64,000 nucleotides of DNA, taken from assembly GCA_948146395.1 (NCBI GenBank), contig OX411552.1:14368957-14432956 (forward strand), in the 5' to 3' direction. Position numbers and translations under genes: made by a program. Below are positions 35,201 to 50,200 of this stretch, piece after piece; within the stretch, counting starts at the first letter, position 1; every line of letters starts with the position of its first letter. Source of the stretch: Fragum whitleyi. Its lineage: Eukaryota > Mollusca > Bivalvia > Cardiida > Cardiidae. The notes below the pieces were generated by a model. The model saw only the letters and a program-made list of their open reading frames with translations, ran no database searches and was not told the origin of the DNA.

Positions 35201-38200
35201 TTAATGATTTGTTTGTTTTTCTATGAACTAAAATGTCTGCTAGATTTTTGTCTCTTCTGTACGAAATGATTGGTTGGTCAGCAAACACCTTCCTCAATCT
35301 GTCAGACTTCATTAAGATCTTCTGATTGGATTTTAGAATCTTATTTATATCTGGTAGTTTTCTACTATATGTTAGTACTAAGGGAACTCTTTTCATCTTT
35401 TCAGCACTTTTCTTCCGATACTCTAGAAGGTTGTCCCTTTTCTTTTCATCCGCCTTCCTTAACTCTACCTCCACCAAGTTTAAAGGCATTTGGCCCAAAA
35501 GTGTGGCCTCTAGAGTGCACACTGTATTTTTCTAAGATTGACACTTCATTTACACTGAATGTATTTTCACACGGTAGAAATGTGGATGGTCTTCCATTCT
35601 GATGAATATATGTTTTCATGACACTCACATAATTTGGTCTGTGCATCTTGTCTAAACACAGATCTCCGATGATTACCCAACCTAATGCGAGTCTTTGGGC
35701 AAATGCTGATCCGATTGGTCCCGTTATTTGATCAAATATGTGATGAACCTCCCATATGTTGCGACCAAGAAGAATCATAATCTGGGCATTCTTGTTGATG
35801 ATTGGTATTTCATTTTTCAATGAACTTAAGTGTTTGTGCTCTTTTAACAATCCTGGGTTTGGGATCTCATGTCTATTGTTGGGAATATCATCACACTCAA
35901 GAACCTTTGGGACAACAAACGAAGCACTTCTGTCCAGAGAATCTATAATCACGTCAAAACCCCGTCGTCCCGATATCAATGATTTGACAGAACAGGAAGT
36001 CATCTCATACTGAACGTTTTCATATTTTATATCAAGGAGAGAGAATAGTTCAGGCTTCACGAATGTTTTGTTGCTTTGATCATCAATTAGAACCTTGACT
36101 AATACAATATTATTTGGATTATGAGCGGAGCGCACTGAGCAAAGTACTGTTTTTGCGCAAGAAAGACCAAAAACATTGTCATTTCCACAAACCAGTGTGC
36201 ATTTAGTATCTATAATCTCCCCACCTTGATTTGGCGTGGCTATCCTTTGATTGCCTATTACTGTCTGTCTACAGGATGCATGGCTGACTGATGGTTATCA
36301 CTTTTGCACAAAGAACACTTAATTTCAGCCTTGCAGTTTTTTGCCATATGAGATGTTGTATCACAGCACCTAAAACAGTACCTGTTCTCTTTCAAAAGCT
36401 GTTTCCTTTCTAAGATAGGCATTTTCCTGAATTGTCTAAAATTGTTTATTGAATGTGAGTCTGACTTATGAATAAAACATGAGTTTCTATGAAATGGCAC
36501 AATTTCTGAAGTATCAACTTGACTTGATGGTGTCACTCCAGTCTTCTTACTAAAGACTGATCTTTAGACTAATTTTGAGGCTGTCTCTGTTCAGTTTGAA
36601 TCTGATACTAAACACTAGGGTTGTTGAGAATGGAGCTATTTTCTTGAACAAATTCAACAAAAAATGAGAATGGGGGAAAAGTCACAATATTGGCCTTTGA
36701 ATACTCTGAAGCTCTGCATGTCCATCTAATCTGCAGGAATCCAGGAAGTTTTTGAACAATTGGATTTAATCCAGAAGAGGTATTCATATGACTAAAGAGA
36801 TCCTTGTATTGCTCTCTGCCCATAATGGACTCCACTTCCGACAATATATCAGATAAATCATATAGTTTCTTCAGGTTTTTGACTTCAATTCTTGGGAAGG
36901 CTTCCAATTTCCTACGTAATGCCAAGTCGATCATCTCTGGACAGCCATATCTTTCCTCCAATCTCTTCCAAACATGCTCAAGACCTTGGATGGATCATGT
37001 GGATTTGATGCCCTGATATTAAGCGCATATTGTCTAGACTCTTGACCTAGATATCTTATCAACAAATCAAACTCCTCATTTGGGGACACTTGAATCTCAT
37101 TGGTTATTGACTTAAACATGCTTTTCCACAATGGAAATGTCTCAGGCCGATCATCAAAATTCATTAGTCTTTGAAGGGATAAGTCTTTCTTAATCAAGAA
37201 ATTTGATAAAAGTGGTAATTATCACCCGGAATAAAGAGACTCACTAGAGGGTTAAGCCTGGTTTGTCGAACTTGAGGTTCCGACTGAACTTGAGGTTCAG
37301 ACTGAGCTTGAGGTTCCTACCAAATTTGAGGTTCAGACTTATCTGAGGTTCATTGTCAAAATTCAAGTCTAGTTGTAGCACCGGTTTTGGTCTTTCATGG
37401 TATGGTGTCGTGAAATATTTCGATTCAAATTTATCAGGCTCTGGTGCTTGAGGAAAACTATTTAACAAATCATTCTCAAAATTAAGTTCCAATTCTGACA
37501 GTTCCAATTTCTTCTGTTTGTTTGAAAGTTCAAGTTTGCTTTCTATCTCAACTTTTGGCTTCCTTAATTTGGCCTTCATTATAGTCTCATTTTCTTCCAA
37601 AAGTGCCTTATTTTGTTTCAATTCCATCTCTCTCTCCGCATAAGCCAAAGTCAATTTTGATCTTCTTAACTTAGACACAGAGTCCTGAATACTATTTTGA
37701 TCTGCATTAACCTGCATTTTCTCTGTGTCAGACATCACAGCTCTTCTATTTATATAAGCTTCTTCTTCAATAGTTTGCAGTCTTTTACTGTCATGCCTCC
37801 AAATTAAGAACAACCTTTAATTTCTTGCATGAAGTTTAATACCATTTTGAAATGTGTGGTAAAAGCTGTAAATACACAAAGGAAATTCTTACTAAGCTAT
37901 TCTTTGAAGAGAAATATTCCAGGAAGTATATACCATGATCACTTACACATATCAAAGGTTGCAGTGTGCCTATGCTAATAAATGTGCAAACTGATCAGGG
38001 TCTACACTGTATTTTGAGACAAATTCTACATGACTTGCAAGTACCTTTATGTTCTACTTTCGCTTTTGTAAAAGCTGCATATTATTGTCAAAACTAAAAT
38101 TCTGAGTGTGAATTTAGGCCATAAAAGGCATTAATTAATAAAATGATAATAATTACTATGACAGTCTGAAATATTGTTCTTACAATGCATTCAAGCAAAA

Positions 38201-41200
38201 GTGAAAGTAAACAGAATTTGTGTAACAAGGGAGACAACTTGTGCAAATCATTGCTGCAAACAGGTCATGGAAGCGTATTTAAAGCCTCTGAAATGGCAAA
38301 TAATCTTAAATGGTGAATTAAAAAGCCTTGTCTTTATTGCAAACATACACTGGTGGTGGAAGAAAGCTGCAAATTTTGAAAAACGTCGTGACGAAACCGA
38401 ACAATCTAACATGGCGTCGCCGAACTGATCACGTGAGAAAAACCTGGAAACAAAACAGCTAGTTTCGTTCCAACAATCTTTCGCAGGCACTCAAAAAATT
38501 GGACACAAGTGTGCTAACATGACAGTGACTTTACCCTTGTCATGCTGAATAAATTTTGGCTAAAAATTTTCATCAAAATCAAAGGGCAAAAAGCACTGAA
38601 AGTACCAACTGTAGGTCAATTTTATTTTGAAAAACTAATCTATTGACAATTGTGGTTTGAAAGTGAGAAACAGGTGGTGTAGACTAACATCAGACGGCAC
38701 ATATGTGCAGGCTGATGTTGGTCTATAGCTCCTGCCAAAGCAGGAATATTCCGGGCTCAGCATAAGGGTTAACAAGTTCTGGTCCACCTGTTTGGGGGTT
38801 GTCTCAAAATGGAAAAGAAATATTCAAAAGTCATCTTTGGAATAATACTTTTGAAGACTTGAGATATTTGTTAGCATAGTATGGGCTAAAATTCATTGAA
38901 GAAGTATCTCTAGAGATTTCTCAAATGATTTTGTTTTAAAACTCAATCCTTGTGCAAGTATCATTCATATTCTCAAAATTGATATTATTCATATTGAAAT
39001 GCAATCGTTCTGAGGAATCGAGTAAAAATCATTATTAAAATTATTCTAACTTTACAAAAAATTTTCAATGCTACAAATGATCATCAATGAATAGCATTTC
39101 TCAGATAAAAAAGTATTTTGAATCTTTCCCTGGCAGTGGTAATCCATACACCCTTGGTTCTTTGCTATGTTCCCAGCGTAAACAACGGTTCAAATCTATG
39201 ATTTCAATGTCGAAATGCATCATGAAAGGCAGATATGGTTGATATGCCTAAAGCCGTGGGTTGTCTTTTCTCCGTGGCATTTAAAATAATATTGAACAAA
39301 GACAGGAAACATTTAATTCCTTCACAGTTAATTCTGAGAAAGGATTATTTATTTGTTTTGCTCAAATTTGCTTTGAAAAAGAGAGATTGGTCCATCAAAA
39401 TTCAACATAATCGAACTTTTATCTAAAAATTTCTGAATATCTGAATTTGAAAATGGTAGGCTTCTAAAATGAAAGGATTTGAGTATTTATGTACATTTTG
39501 TAAAGTCCAAGTTTAAGGGCGAGGCTTAAGACATACTATGCATGTGTAGCATCCAATTTCTTTAGGTGTCATCCCAGTATTGTTCTTAATTTAACCTACT
39601 TTTTTGACAGGCCACGGATAAAGGAAAACCGAGTTTTTCATATGTTATGTGTAGTTCCTTAACATAATATTCAATTATTCCTAAAGCAAGGAAGTCACAC
39701 ATAAGTAGACTGTGTCAAAACAAACACAAGATGAGCAAGTTATTTTCAAGCTCCAAAATTCTCTGTTTTGATGACGTCATCACAGTTGTCTAGAGCTATT
39801 TTTAGAAAAACCCACGGAATTAGGCAAATATTGCATACTGCCTACCTCCGAGGTCTAGGATGGTAAGAAATGGTAAGAAATTCTAAACTGGTTGAATTGG
39901 ACCAGAATTGGTTAAATTTTGTCACTTAATTTAAGGCAATTTATTTATATCACACTTATTGTAGTGCAATTAACTATGGCTTATTTTGAAGAACAATATG
40001 ATACAAGAAAATTGAGTCAAGCAGAGCTTTCAAAGGGAAAGTGGACCTGAACTGGTTAATTGACTGTATTTTCTGCAAGGCCCTTAAAATTCTATACCTA
40101 TCTTTAGTACATGTCTACTACATATTGACTGTTGATGACTGATTTAGAATGTTATGTACATGTAGTTCTAATTTGTCAACGCCGTCTGCATGAAGAGAGT
40201 GTCGATGTTGTTGTTGTTGCTATTGTTATTGTTATAGACTGGAAAGTCTATTCTGAGTCTATCATCATTTTTTCCATTCATTTGCCAGCTTTGATTGTTT
40301 GTTGTCGTTTTTATTATCTTTAATAGATATATATCATATTTTATATAAAAAAAACTGTAGCAAAAATGGCAATTCATTGAATCTTAACAGTTTCAAGCAC
40401 AATTTGCTCAAATGCTTTCAAGTGAATTATGCAGGCTATCAATCCTGGTTTTTTAAAGTTTATAGTGACTCAAGCACTTTTCACCTGAAACTTATCAAAA
40501 ATGTCTTTAAGTCTTGTATTCCCCCTACATTGTACATAGTCTAAAAAAAAAGTAAAATGACAAGTTCTTTACCCAAGTTGAATGGAAGCTATAGGGTTAT
40601 ATATGTGACCCGTCACGCAAAAAGGGACCATCCAGGAATTCTGTAAAATGAATTATTGAAAAAGAGTTTTGATCCAGCATAGGTCAACCAGAAGTCTCAT
40701 TTCTAATATTCCTTCACTGGAAGGTAGATTCAATATTCTAGATTCAGAAAATAAGCATGGTGCAAAAAGTTTTGACCCTAGTCAATCTGCGCAGTCTGCG
40801 AGGTCTGACTAGGGTCGACACTTTACGCATAACTCAGATGTTCCCTTTTTGTGTGACGGGTCATATATATATTTATATATATATATATGTGGTTGTAATA
40901 TATAGAAAGATAGGCTCAACATTCATCACAATAAATACAAGTGCCCAAACCCCATGTAAATAGTGAAATAAATGAACACTAAAAGATGCAAAAAAAGAGA
41001 AAAATGTTGAATTTTATTAAAATGATAAATTTGAATTTTAACTTTCATTTTGAAAAGTTTCAGAGGCATCTGCTTTAAACTGATAATAACCTCATTTAGC
41101 TTGTTTTCTATGCTTTATCCTTGACCTGTAATAACTCAAGTGATCACAAGTGCAACTACCATGATATCCTATTTAACAATTTAACTTCTTACCGTAAAAA

Positions 41201-44200
41201 TTCTAATAGAGCCCATGCTCTTATAAACCCCCATCCTTCTCATCTGAGGTTGAAATTGTTATTCAACCTTTTTTATGTGATTTTTCAAAATACTGAAGCC
41301 TAAAAGCACATGTCCACAAAATCAATGTCACTAAAATTTCAACAGATGTTTTTTGCGCCATTCCCTAAATCAAATGTTACTATTTTGAGAAAATTATGTT
41401 TATTTATTAACTCCCATTAAAGCCCATCCCTTTTTAATGGAAATACAATGATTCTTATAGAACCCTGAGGTTCTTATAAAGCTTTTACAGTATCCCCAAT
41501 AGGTTAATGACTACCAATCCAATTTGTAAGAACAAATACATGTCAGAAAGAATGTGTGCGGCTGGAGCATCTATCAATGGATTCCTTGTATTTATCTTAC
41601 CCTTACTTCCATAACATCCTTTCCTTGCCTTCAGCTGCTATCCCACAAAGGCATATGATATATATATCAACCCATTTGCGGAAGACAAATATCAGCTGAT
41701 GATCCAAATCAGGCACACTTATTTCCATTTTTTAATTGGTGGAAGACAAATTCATTTAATCAAATGTCGCATGAAAAATGGAGATCAAAATTTAGATTAA
41801 CATGAAACTTTCCAATGAAAAATATTTTATGTGTGGACGGAATGTTTAAATTTGTATGACTGCTTTTTGATGTCATGGTGGTTTCTGATTTTTTGAAGAA
41901 AAAAAAATCCTGGAAATCTAATGTCTGTCCATTGAGGACTGTTAAGCCACCGTGTTTTGTATTATAAAACAATGGGGCTAGCAACTTCCTTTTTATAAGG
42001 CTGTCAGAAGACAGGACATATTATTATGTGATCATCCATGATGTCCCAGCATCCCAGTGCCTGTTGTCTGTTAATCTGTCCAGAGTTTATCTCTGTCTAC
42101 CTATATCCAATTGACTTGTAACTTAGCGGTTATTTTCCTCTATTTTCCATGATTACGGAGTAAAGTGCACAAGAACCTTAACTTTACATAGCTTTATCTC
42201 TCATGATTATGGTGTGTAGTGCATAAGAATTGTAACTCTCCATTTTTTTTCAATTTCTGAGCTATTTTCCTTTGTTGATTTTCATATAAGGAAATCCAAC
42301 AGTTTAAAGGATGTATTTTGTGATTATTTACCACCTTTTTCCATATGATATCCAATATGGGAAGACTTAAAAAAGGGCAGAGGTGTACTTATTGAATAAG
42401 TTGTAGTCACAATACTTTCATATAACAGGGTTGACATATGAATCAAAGATGTAGGAAATGTAGTTATCTTTTATTCAAGTACGCAAACTTATGGTTCCTG
42501 AGCTTGATTGTCTCTTCAGAAGAGATTATATATAGACATGTTGAAATGATGTCTCGCTCACCATCACATAAATGACTACTTACCACATAAAAAAGGTGCC
42601 TCTGAAATGTTGTTGCCTTCTTCATGTTATACTGGTCCTCAAATGCATGAAAATTAAGGTAACAGGTCCATTTACCCTCTTTACACTGTGTTTTGCCCTG
42701 GGTTTATTAAATGGATTGACCAAAAGGTGAGGCGGTTCTGGGTCTTGATAATCTCCCCGGGACACAACTGGCCTACCAGGGACGTTTCATAACTAAATAA
42801 GCTAACTAAAATCATTAGGCAATAATAAATTGATTATATAAATGTACACTTGGTTAAATAGAAATAAGAATTCAAACCATCCCAGGACTCATGTAAAATT
42901 ACCTTTTGTGCGTGTTTAATCAACCTCGGGACATGCCGTTTTATCAGTATAATGACATATCTCATTATATGATGTGTTCCGGGATGCCTCATTAAGTCCT
43001 GGGGTGTCCTGGTGCATCCCGGGATGAACTTTAAGACTTGTCGATTCCCTCTATTTGTTTCTGCCCAACCCATTGAATTTATCAGACCACATGTTCTACA
43101 CATTTTGTTGAAGTATTGTGACCAAAATGAACATCATCTTAGTAGTTTTTGCTTGTTTACCTTGTATCTGATAGATTAATTTAGCCATTTCTATCTGCTA
43201 TCAAATGTCAAAACTTAAAAGAAATTGAATATTTTATTATTTTTTTACTTCATTCAATCTGTGTATGTTGGATTAATTATTTTTTTATTAAATATATTAA
43301 ATACATTTGTTTTATTATTATTTTTATTATTATTTATCAACTTAAGAAAACAAAGAGTACATTCTTATGACTTGAACCCCCCCCCCCCAAAAAAAAAAAA
43401 AAAAATTCAGCTTTGAATTAATAAAGAATACCGATAATAATTAATTTTTTCTATTGATCAAATGAATTATCCTAAGACTTGCCTCATTTTTACTTGAACC
43501 TAAAAAATGTGTGGAGAATTTCTTAACAGAGAAACAAGGATCTTACTGATATCGTTTCTATTTTGAAAATAATTAACATAACAATTAAAAAAACACCGCT
43601 AAGCAATTTATATTTTACTGAAAAGAGGGGTCGAACGGGATTTTCGGCGAACGACCCGGGGCGAACAGGAATTATGGCGAAATGGATGTGGGGCGGACGG
43701 ACCGAGATTCATAATTAACAAAACTAGATAATACATACTCTTCGATGTCATTTAGGAAAGATCCTGGAATAATAGATCTCTATCATTTTTTTTTTCGTTT
43801 TTGTTGCCGAACTTGATTTCACAGAACACAGGGAAAAGTGTTCATTTTATCGTTATCAAAGTGGGTAATTTAAACTTTTTTTGTTAATCGAATAAACATT
43901 TCTCCTTGTTAATTTATGTTCGTATGATAAAAGCAGTTTTGATTATGTATTTCTATTGTAAACGAAGGTTATAGATATATTTGCTCAATCTTAAGATTTA
44001 GCAACCATTCTTAAGAACGGGCAAACAACGGTTGCTCAATCATGAGAATGGCCATTTTCCAAAGAACGGGCACAACATATATGCCTTATAACATTATAAG
44101 CAGTTACAATTGTTTCATGCTGATCCTTTTGTGAAAATGTTACTTACAGGGAACTTTCTCACTATGCAACAATTGACAAACATGCATCAGACATGTATTT

Positions 44201-47200
44201 TTATGCAGCATTTTTGTTGATGGCATTTTCTTAGAAATTTTTACATTTTATTATTATTCTTACCCTATTTTTTTTTTTTGTAAATCTCAATTTAATAGAC
44301 AGTTAGCAGGTTATGCTTTCCCCTTGTTTCAGGATAGCAAAACATGAGAAACTGTTTGAAAATTATACCACACTTAGCAATCACAAGCAAAGGGGGGGTA
44401 TGATTTGAAATCAGTTTGCCTTGTTTTGTTTCCCTAAGCGTAGAGCTGATTTCTCTCACAAGCCAAAATGTTTCAAGTGTTGTAAGCTAATATATTAGGT
44501 TAGAGATGAATTGAGTTCGAAATTTTTGTTTTTCTGTATTTAAGGTCAGTGGGAGGACAAGTTTAACTGTAAATAGTCAGAACCGTAAAGGGTTTGCTCC
44601 CCTTCATATATCTGTGATAGAGAAAAATATGGATGCCTTCAAACTGTTTTTACGTCGAGGTGCTAATGTCAACATACAGACACTGAAACAAGTGACGCCA
44701 TTACATCTAGCATGCTACTGCAGTAGTTTAGAGGTAAATATATCAAGGCTCAGTGCAATTCTATTGATAGCGCCTTTATATCTATAGGCACTGACAGTAT
44801 TTTTACACTGACCCCTCGATATGGTCTAGTAGATAAAAAAATCCGCTCAATTTGGTCTAATAGATAAAACAATCAAATACAATAATACATTTTATGCCCT
44901 GATAGAAAATAAATTTGAGGAAAAAAACAGAAAAAATGAAGATATTCATAGGACAAGTATTATTCTCTTTCTCAACAATATTTATTAGCCAAACACAAAA
45001 GTTTCTTGCATAGTTCCCTTGTTTATGTAAAGAACAGCAATTAAAGTTATCTTTGGCTTAAACATGAGTAAAATTGTATTCTAAAAAACGATGTCATCAC
45101 AACTTCATCTAACACGCATTATCTATGTATTTTTATCCTTTTTACGTACAAAACTAGTGTTTATATCGATGGCTCAGCATGAAACAGTTGCAACTCCCTA
45201 TAAACATATAAGGAGTTACAATTGTTTTGCGCTGAGCCATCGAGATGAGAAAAAGAACCGGTTTATTTGAGACAAGCTGATGTTAATCTCGTATAGAATA
45301 GAAAACTCATTAAACTCCCCATAGCTCGCTTGATAATATTTATAGTGTAGATGAGGCTAAAATCAGCTTGTCTGAAACAATATCACATCAAAATTTGTTC
45401 AGTGTTTCACATTACTTACATCAATGTGCAATATTCTAATTAACCCTTGTCATGCTGAATAAATTTTAGCTAAAAATTTTCGTAAAAATCAAAGGGCAAA
45501 AAGCACTGAAAGTACCAACTGCAGGTCAATTTTTATTTGAAAAACTAAATCTATCAACAATTCTGGTTTGAAAGTGAGACATAGGTGTAGACTAACATCA
45601 GACTGCACATATGTGCAGGCTGATGTTGGTGTATAGCTCCTGCCAAAGCAGGAATATTCCGGGTTCAGCATGACAAGGGTAAAGAGCAGCTTTAACCAGT
45701 TAAAAGATGAAAAATTGTAGACTTATCCAAGTTAAATTAATTTATTGGTTATATGATAAGATTGATATCATTGACTGCTAAAAATTTACAGCTTGATAAA
45801 CAGTGAAAGTGAAAACTTGGTGTCTTGCCCTAAGAATTATCTGCATTGAACTTGGCTGAGTCCAGCAGGCTTACAGTTAAAAGCATTTTGAAATTGACAA
45901 GTTGAACCATTTTGGAATGATATTGAATTGGTGTGTGGAGCAAGTTTTTTGAGTGGCGACAGCCTGAAGGGCTGAAGCCACTCATTGTCGTCGCACGATT
46001 TTACATTGAATGCAATGAATTCTTACACAGCTGTCCCCGACCAAATAACATACTGACTGTCCCCTTTTTAGCTCACCTGAGCACAAAGTACTCAAGGTGA
46101 GCTATTGTGATCGTACAATGTCCATCGTCAGTCATGCCGTGTCCGTCATCAACAATTTCTTTAAACATCTTCTCCTCCTAAACCAGTGGACCAATCTTGA
46201 TGAAACTTGGCAGGGATGTTCCTTGGGTCAAGCTCTGCTTCTTCTCTGAAACCAAAAGTCAGAGAGCTTTCATATTTGGTATGTAGCATGATCTAGTGGA
46301 CCTCTTCAAAGTTTGTTCATATCAACCCTTTGGGTCATATTTGGGCTTTGCCCGGGCGCAACCCTTTTTACAAAGAATCAAAGAGCGAAAATCTTTGCAA
46401 ACTTTCTTCTCTGAAACCAGAAGGCAGACAGCTTTCATATTTGGTATGTAGCATCATCTAGTGGGCCTCTACCAAGTTGTTCATATCAAGACCCTGGGGT
46501 CACATTTGGGCTTTGCCCAGGCGCATCCCTTTTAGCTCTTCTGAGCACGAAGGGTAAAAAAAGGAAAATCTTCAAAAGTCTTCTTCTCTGACACCAGAAG
46601 GCAGACAGCTTTCATATTTTGTATGTAGCATCATCTAGTGGACCTCTACCAAATTTGATCATATCAAGACCCTGGGATCATATTTGGGCTCCACCATGGT
46701 GCAACCCTCTTTACATAGAATGAAAGAATGAAAATCTTTAAAAATCTGAAACCAGAGGGCACACAGCTTTCATATTTGGTATGTAGCATTATCTAGTGGG
46801 CCCCTACAAAGTTTTTTTCATATCAAGACCCTGGGGTCATATTTGGGCTCCATGCAGGCGCATCCATTTTAGCTCATCTGAGCATGATTGGTGCATCATT
46901 TTTAACATATAATTAAAGAGTGAAAAGGCACACTCTTCTTGCTCTTGGCTAAAAATATTCCATGGTATTGATGCTATGTTGAAATGATCTCCTTTTTGAC
47001 ATCTGCCTATTTAATTAATGTGATGTCCCAAGGGTCAAAGAGACTCAGGTGAGCGATCTTGGACCATCATGGTCCTCTTGTTTGAAGAGTAGCATTGCAT
47101 GTAATCAGTTGAAATGAAAACTTTTTTGGAAATGCCTCCGATAAGTGTGCTCATTTTGAAAGGTTATGATACAAAATAACCATAATTTTCTTGGAAATTT

Positions 47201-50200
47201 TCGATATTTACACAGGAACTATATTATCTGTCAAAAAAACCTGAGTACGTATGAATAATTAGACCGACTTTTTTGGATAACTTAGAAGACAACAGATTCA
47301 AAAGGAATGTGGTACTTCTCATAATTTTGAAATTCTAGATAATAAATCAATGCAATAATATTAAATTCCACATCGGTTCGGCAATGATACCGCCTAAGAA
47401 AGAATCATCTAAAAGATCGCGCATTAATCTATTTTACTTCTTTATTCGGCATCACCAAAACATGCCATATGATATTAATTGCGCAATGAAATGTGGTTGT
47501 GGGATATTGGCATGTGATAAGCACTTAATTCGGTGATGCAAGCAGAAAATACTTAAATCTGTATGGAATACATAGTAATTTACTCAAACTGAGCCGAACC
47601 CTTGGAGTTATTTATTTCAAATTAAATCGGTGTCAGATGGACAGGTCTATGTTACTTCCAGGCGTGTTTTAGTGCAGCCCATCAATTAAATATTACTGTG
47701 CATGTGCACTTTTTAATATCCTGTCGTAAAAGGAAACAAGAATGTTGAATCCTGATATAAATCTAACGTTTAGTTCAATACAATCGATGCAAAATGTTTT
47801 ATGGCATGGAATGTGAATTAATCCTTGAGACGACGACAATACTACCGATAAATGAAGTGTCCTAAATAGTTTGCTTTGACAGAAAAACCTGAGGTGCGAT
47901 TCTTAGATAAAGATTCTTAAGAATCTCATTAAGATTTTTAAGATGTAGCGTTTTTTAGATTAAGATTTTTAAGCGGCTTAATAAGAATGTTAAGAAGATA
48001 TCTGAATGAGGAAAGGAAGATGCTTTTGCATTGGCTTAAAACGAGTAGCCTTGATGACGTCGAATGTTTTCACTCAAAATATTGAAACTCGTTTCTTATG
48101 ACGTCTTAATAATCTTATTTAGCAGAAATTTTCATCTTAATGTAAAAAACGCACCTCAGATCTTCTTCTTCCAGGTAAAGTGTAGATGGACAGAAGCGCC
48201 GTAATTAGGTCATGTGCACTAGCTTTTCGGGCTCACTGCTGAATTTTTTGATTGCCCTTATCTATTTGGTGGAGTTAAGATTACCTTAAATGTAGTATTT
48301 TTTGTATAGAAGTATGTTTAAAATGCCCAAATCTTTAAAAAACAGTGGTAAATCATTTCCAAACCGGAACACACACAAATTTTCTGTCATTTTCGCTTTA
48401 ACTGCACGTAAGCAAATGCATCTGTTTTACGTCTCTTTTACAAAAAAGATACTAGGTTTTTGAAGTTGTAAATTCTGAGAAAGCGCAAAATAGTTATTGT
48501 CATTACATCTTTTGTACTCAAAAATGTTCAACTAAAACTCAAGTTAGTGTTATAGATTTCAATTATTTATTTTTAATTTTCTAATTCTTGATTTTTGGAT
48601 TAAAATTACAAGTCCATAAATGAAATAAAGTTTTAAATGGGAATTGAGTTCAATTAGATTATAAAAATCAATGCCCTTTAGTACCCTTTGGTACTCAAAA
48701 TCTGACCTGTGCAATATGAAGTCAATTTATAAAAGAAAAAAACACCTAATTCCATAACAGAAGCACTGCGTGGGAAAAAATAATTAAACCAGATTCAAAC
48801 TTGTATTGATCTTGTCCACAAGGATCAATATTGTTTGAACCTTTGTCAAACCTTTGTTTTATATTCACTAGTAAATACCAAACAGTGTATCTGTTGTCGC
48901 TACTCTCAGGCCATTCACGGCTTTGATAATGAAGTTCAAAGGAGATAATACAATAGCGTTAATTTCATTATATTTATTTTATTTTTCAAAAATCTATTTT
49001 CTTTTCTATCTGCATGTCTCTTTACAAACGAGACAATTTAAAACCCACACTAGACAATGAAACTTTATTATACATGTAATTTGAAAGAAAGAAATGTCTT
49101 TCATTTTGCAAGGTTTGGAATTGTTTTGACCATTTTGGAGCATTTTTGAATGATTGAAGTGTGTGTTTGGAATGAATGAATGAATGAATGAACAAACGAA
49201 TGAATAAATGAGTGAGTGAATGAATGAATGAATGAATGAATCTATAACTGAGTAATTCTGTATGGTGTTGATCCAAGTAAATGTCAATTTCATGATGTTG
49301 CCAACTGTATAACTGAACTTTTGGGGCTGTTAAAATTCATGACTTCAGAAACTAAGTTTCAAGTTGTGTATGTAAAAAGAAGAAAAATAAATAAAAGATA
49401 TGCTCTTAATAGTTTAAATGAGAAATATTTAATCAAATTTTATCTCATGCTTCGCCTTGTATATTTTAGATGACACAAAGTCTGGTTAAATATGGTGCTA
49501 AAGTCAATGCTATAGACCAGCATGGAGAAATACCACTACATCTAGCTTGTGCAAAGAAAAATCGAGAGATTGTGGCATTTCTTATACAGGTAGATATATT
49601 CTCACCAGTTTTCATATATATATGACAGGCCATTTTTTTTTTCATAGAACTTGCTTGCATTGGTCTTGAAAATGCTTTCATTGAAAATCATGATTTTCTC
49701 TGGATGCCAATTTTAAAAAGAAAATTCAATCAGTTGAGTTTTGTTGTTTTATTCTAAGTGATATTTTTTAGGGTAATCAAATTTGAGATACTTTTTTAGC
49801 TCACCTGAGCACGAAGTGCTCAAGGTGAGCTTTTGTGGTCGAGTGATGTCCGTCGTCCGTCGTCAGTCGTCCGTCGTCCGTCGTGCGTCGTCAACATTTA
49901 CCTTGTAGACACTCTAGAGGCCACATTTTTAGCCCAATCAACCTGAAATTTGGTCAGAATGATTGTCTTGATGAAATCTCGGACAAGTTCGAAATTGGGT
50001 CAAGTGGGGTCAAAAATGAGGTCACAGGGTCAAATCTTAGAAAAACCTTGTAGACACTCTGGAAGCCATATTTATTGCCCAATCAACCAAAAATTTGGTC
50101 AGAATGATTGTCTTGATAAAATCTCGGACAAGTTCGAAATTGGGTCAAGTGGGGTCAAAAATGGGGTCACAGGGTCAAATTTTAGAAAAACCTTGTAGAC

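Larger units (their letters stand above)
37814..44544. other. Large intron 12, second part
   Basis: No exon seen. It holds MITEs (38531-38772, 40605-40864), a SINE (41545-41722), a satellite-element fragment (about 42000-42300), poly-C/poly-A at 43378-43405, a short GCGAACGGGATTTTCGGCGA-type repeat (43625-43700), and mostly AT-rich unstructured sequence. A CpG-containing patch around 38380-38480 includes AACATGGCGTCGCC and GATCACGTGAG but no extended frame. Confidence 0.5.
44734..49469. other. Intron 13: elements and AT-rich sequence
   Basis: Besides the elements listed separately (45171-45242, 45440-45682, 46065-47083, 47887-48164) there is a hairpin GAGTGGCGACAGCCTGAAGG/GCCACTC at 45950-45990, the left end of a truncated satellite-cored element just before the 46065 one. 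Positions 47084-47880 and 48170-49140 show no structure. A GAAT microsatellite occupies 49172-49240. Confidence 0.55.

Noticed and set aside
42834..43103. 89-codon minus-strand frame in a higher-GC patch
   Set aside because: No domain recognised and no repeats or splice signals supporting a gene; left as unclassified intron.
49006..49293. Minus-strand frames with SFIHS repeats
   Set aside because: Product of the GAAT microsatellite.
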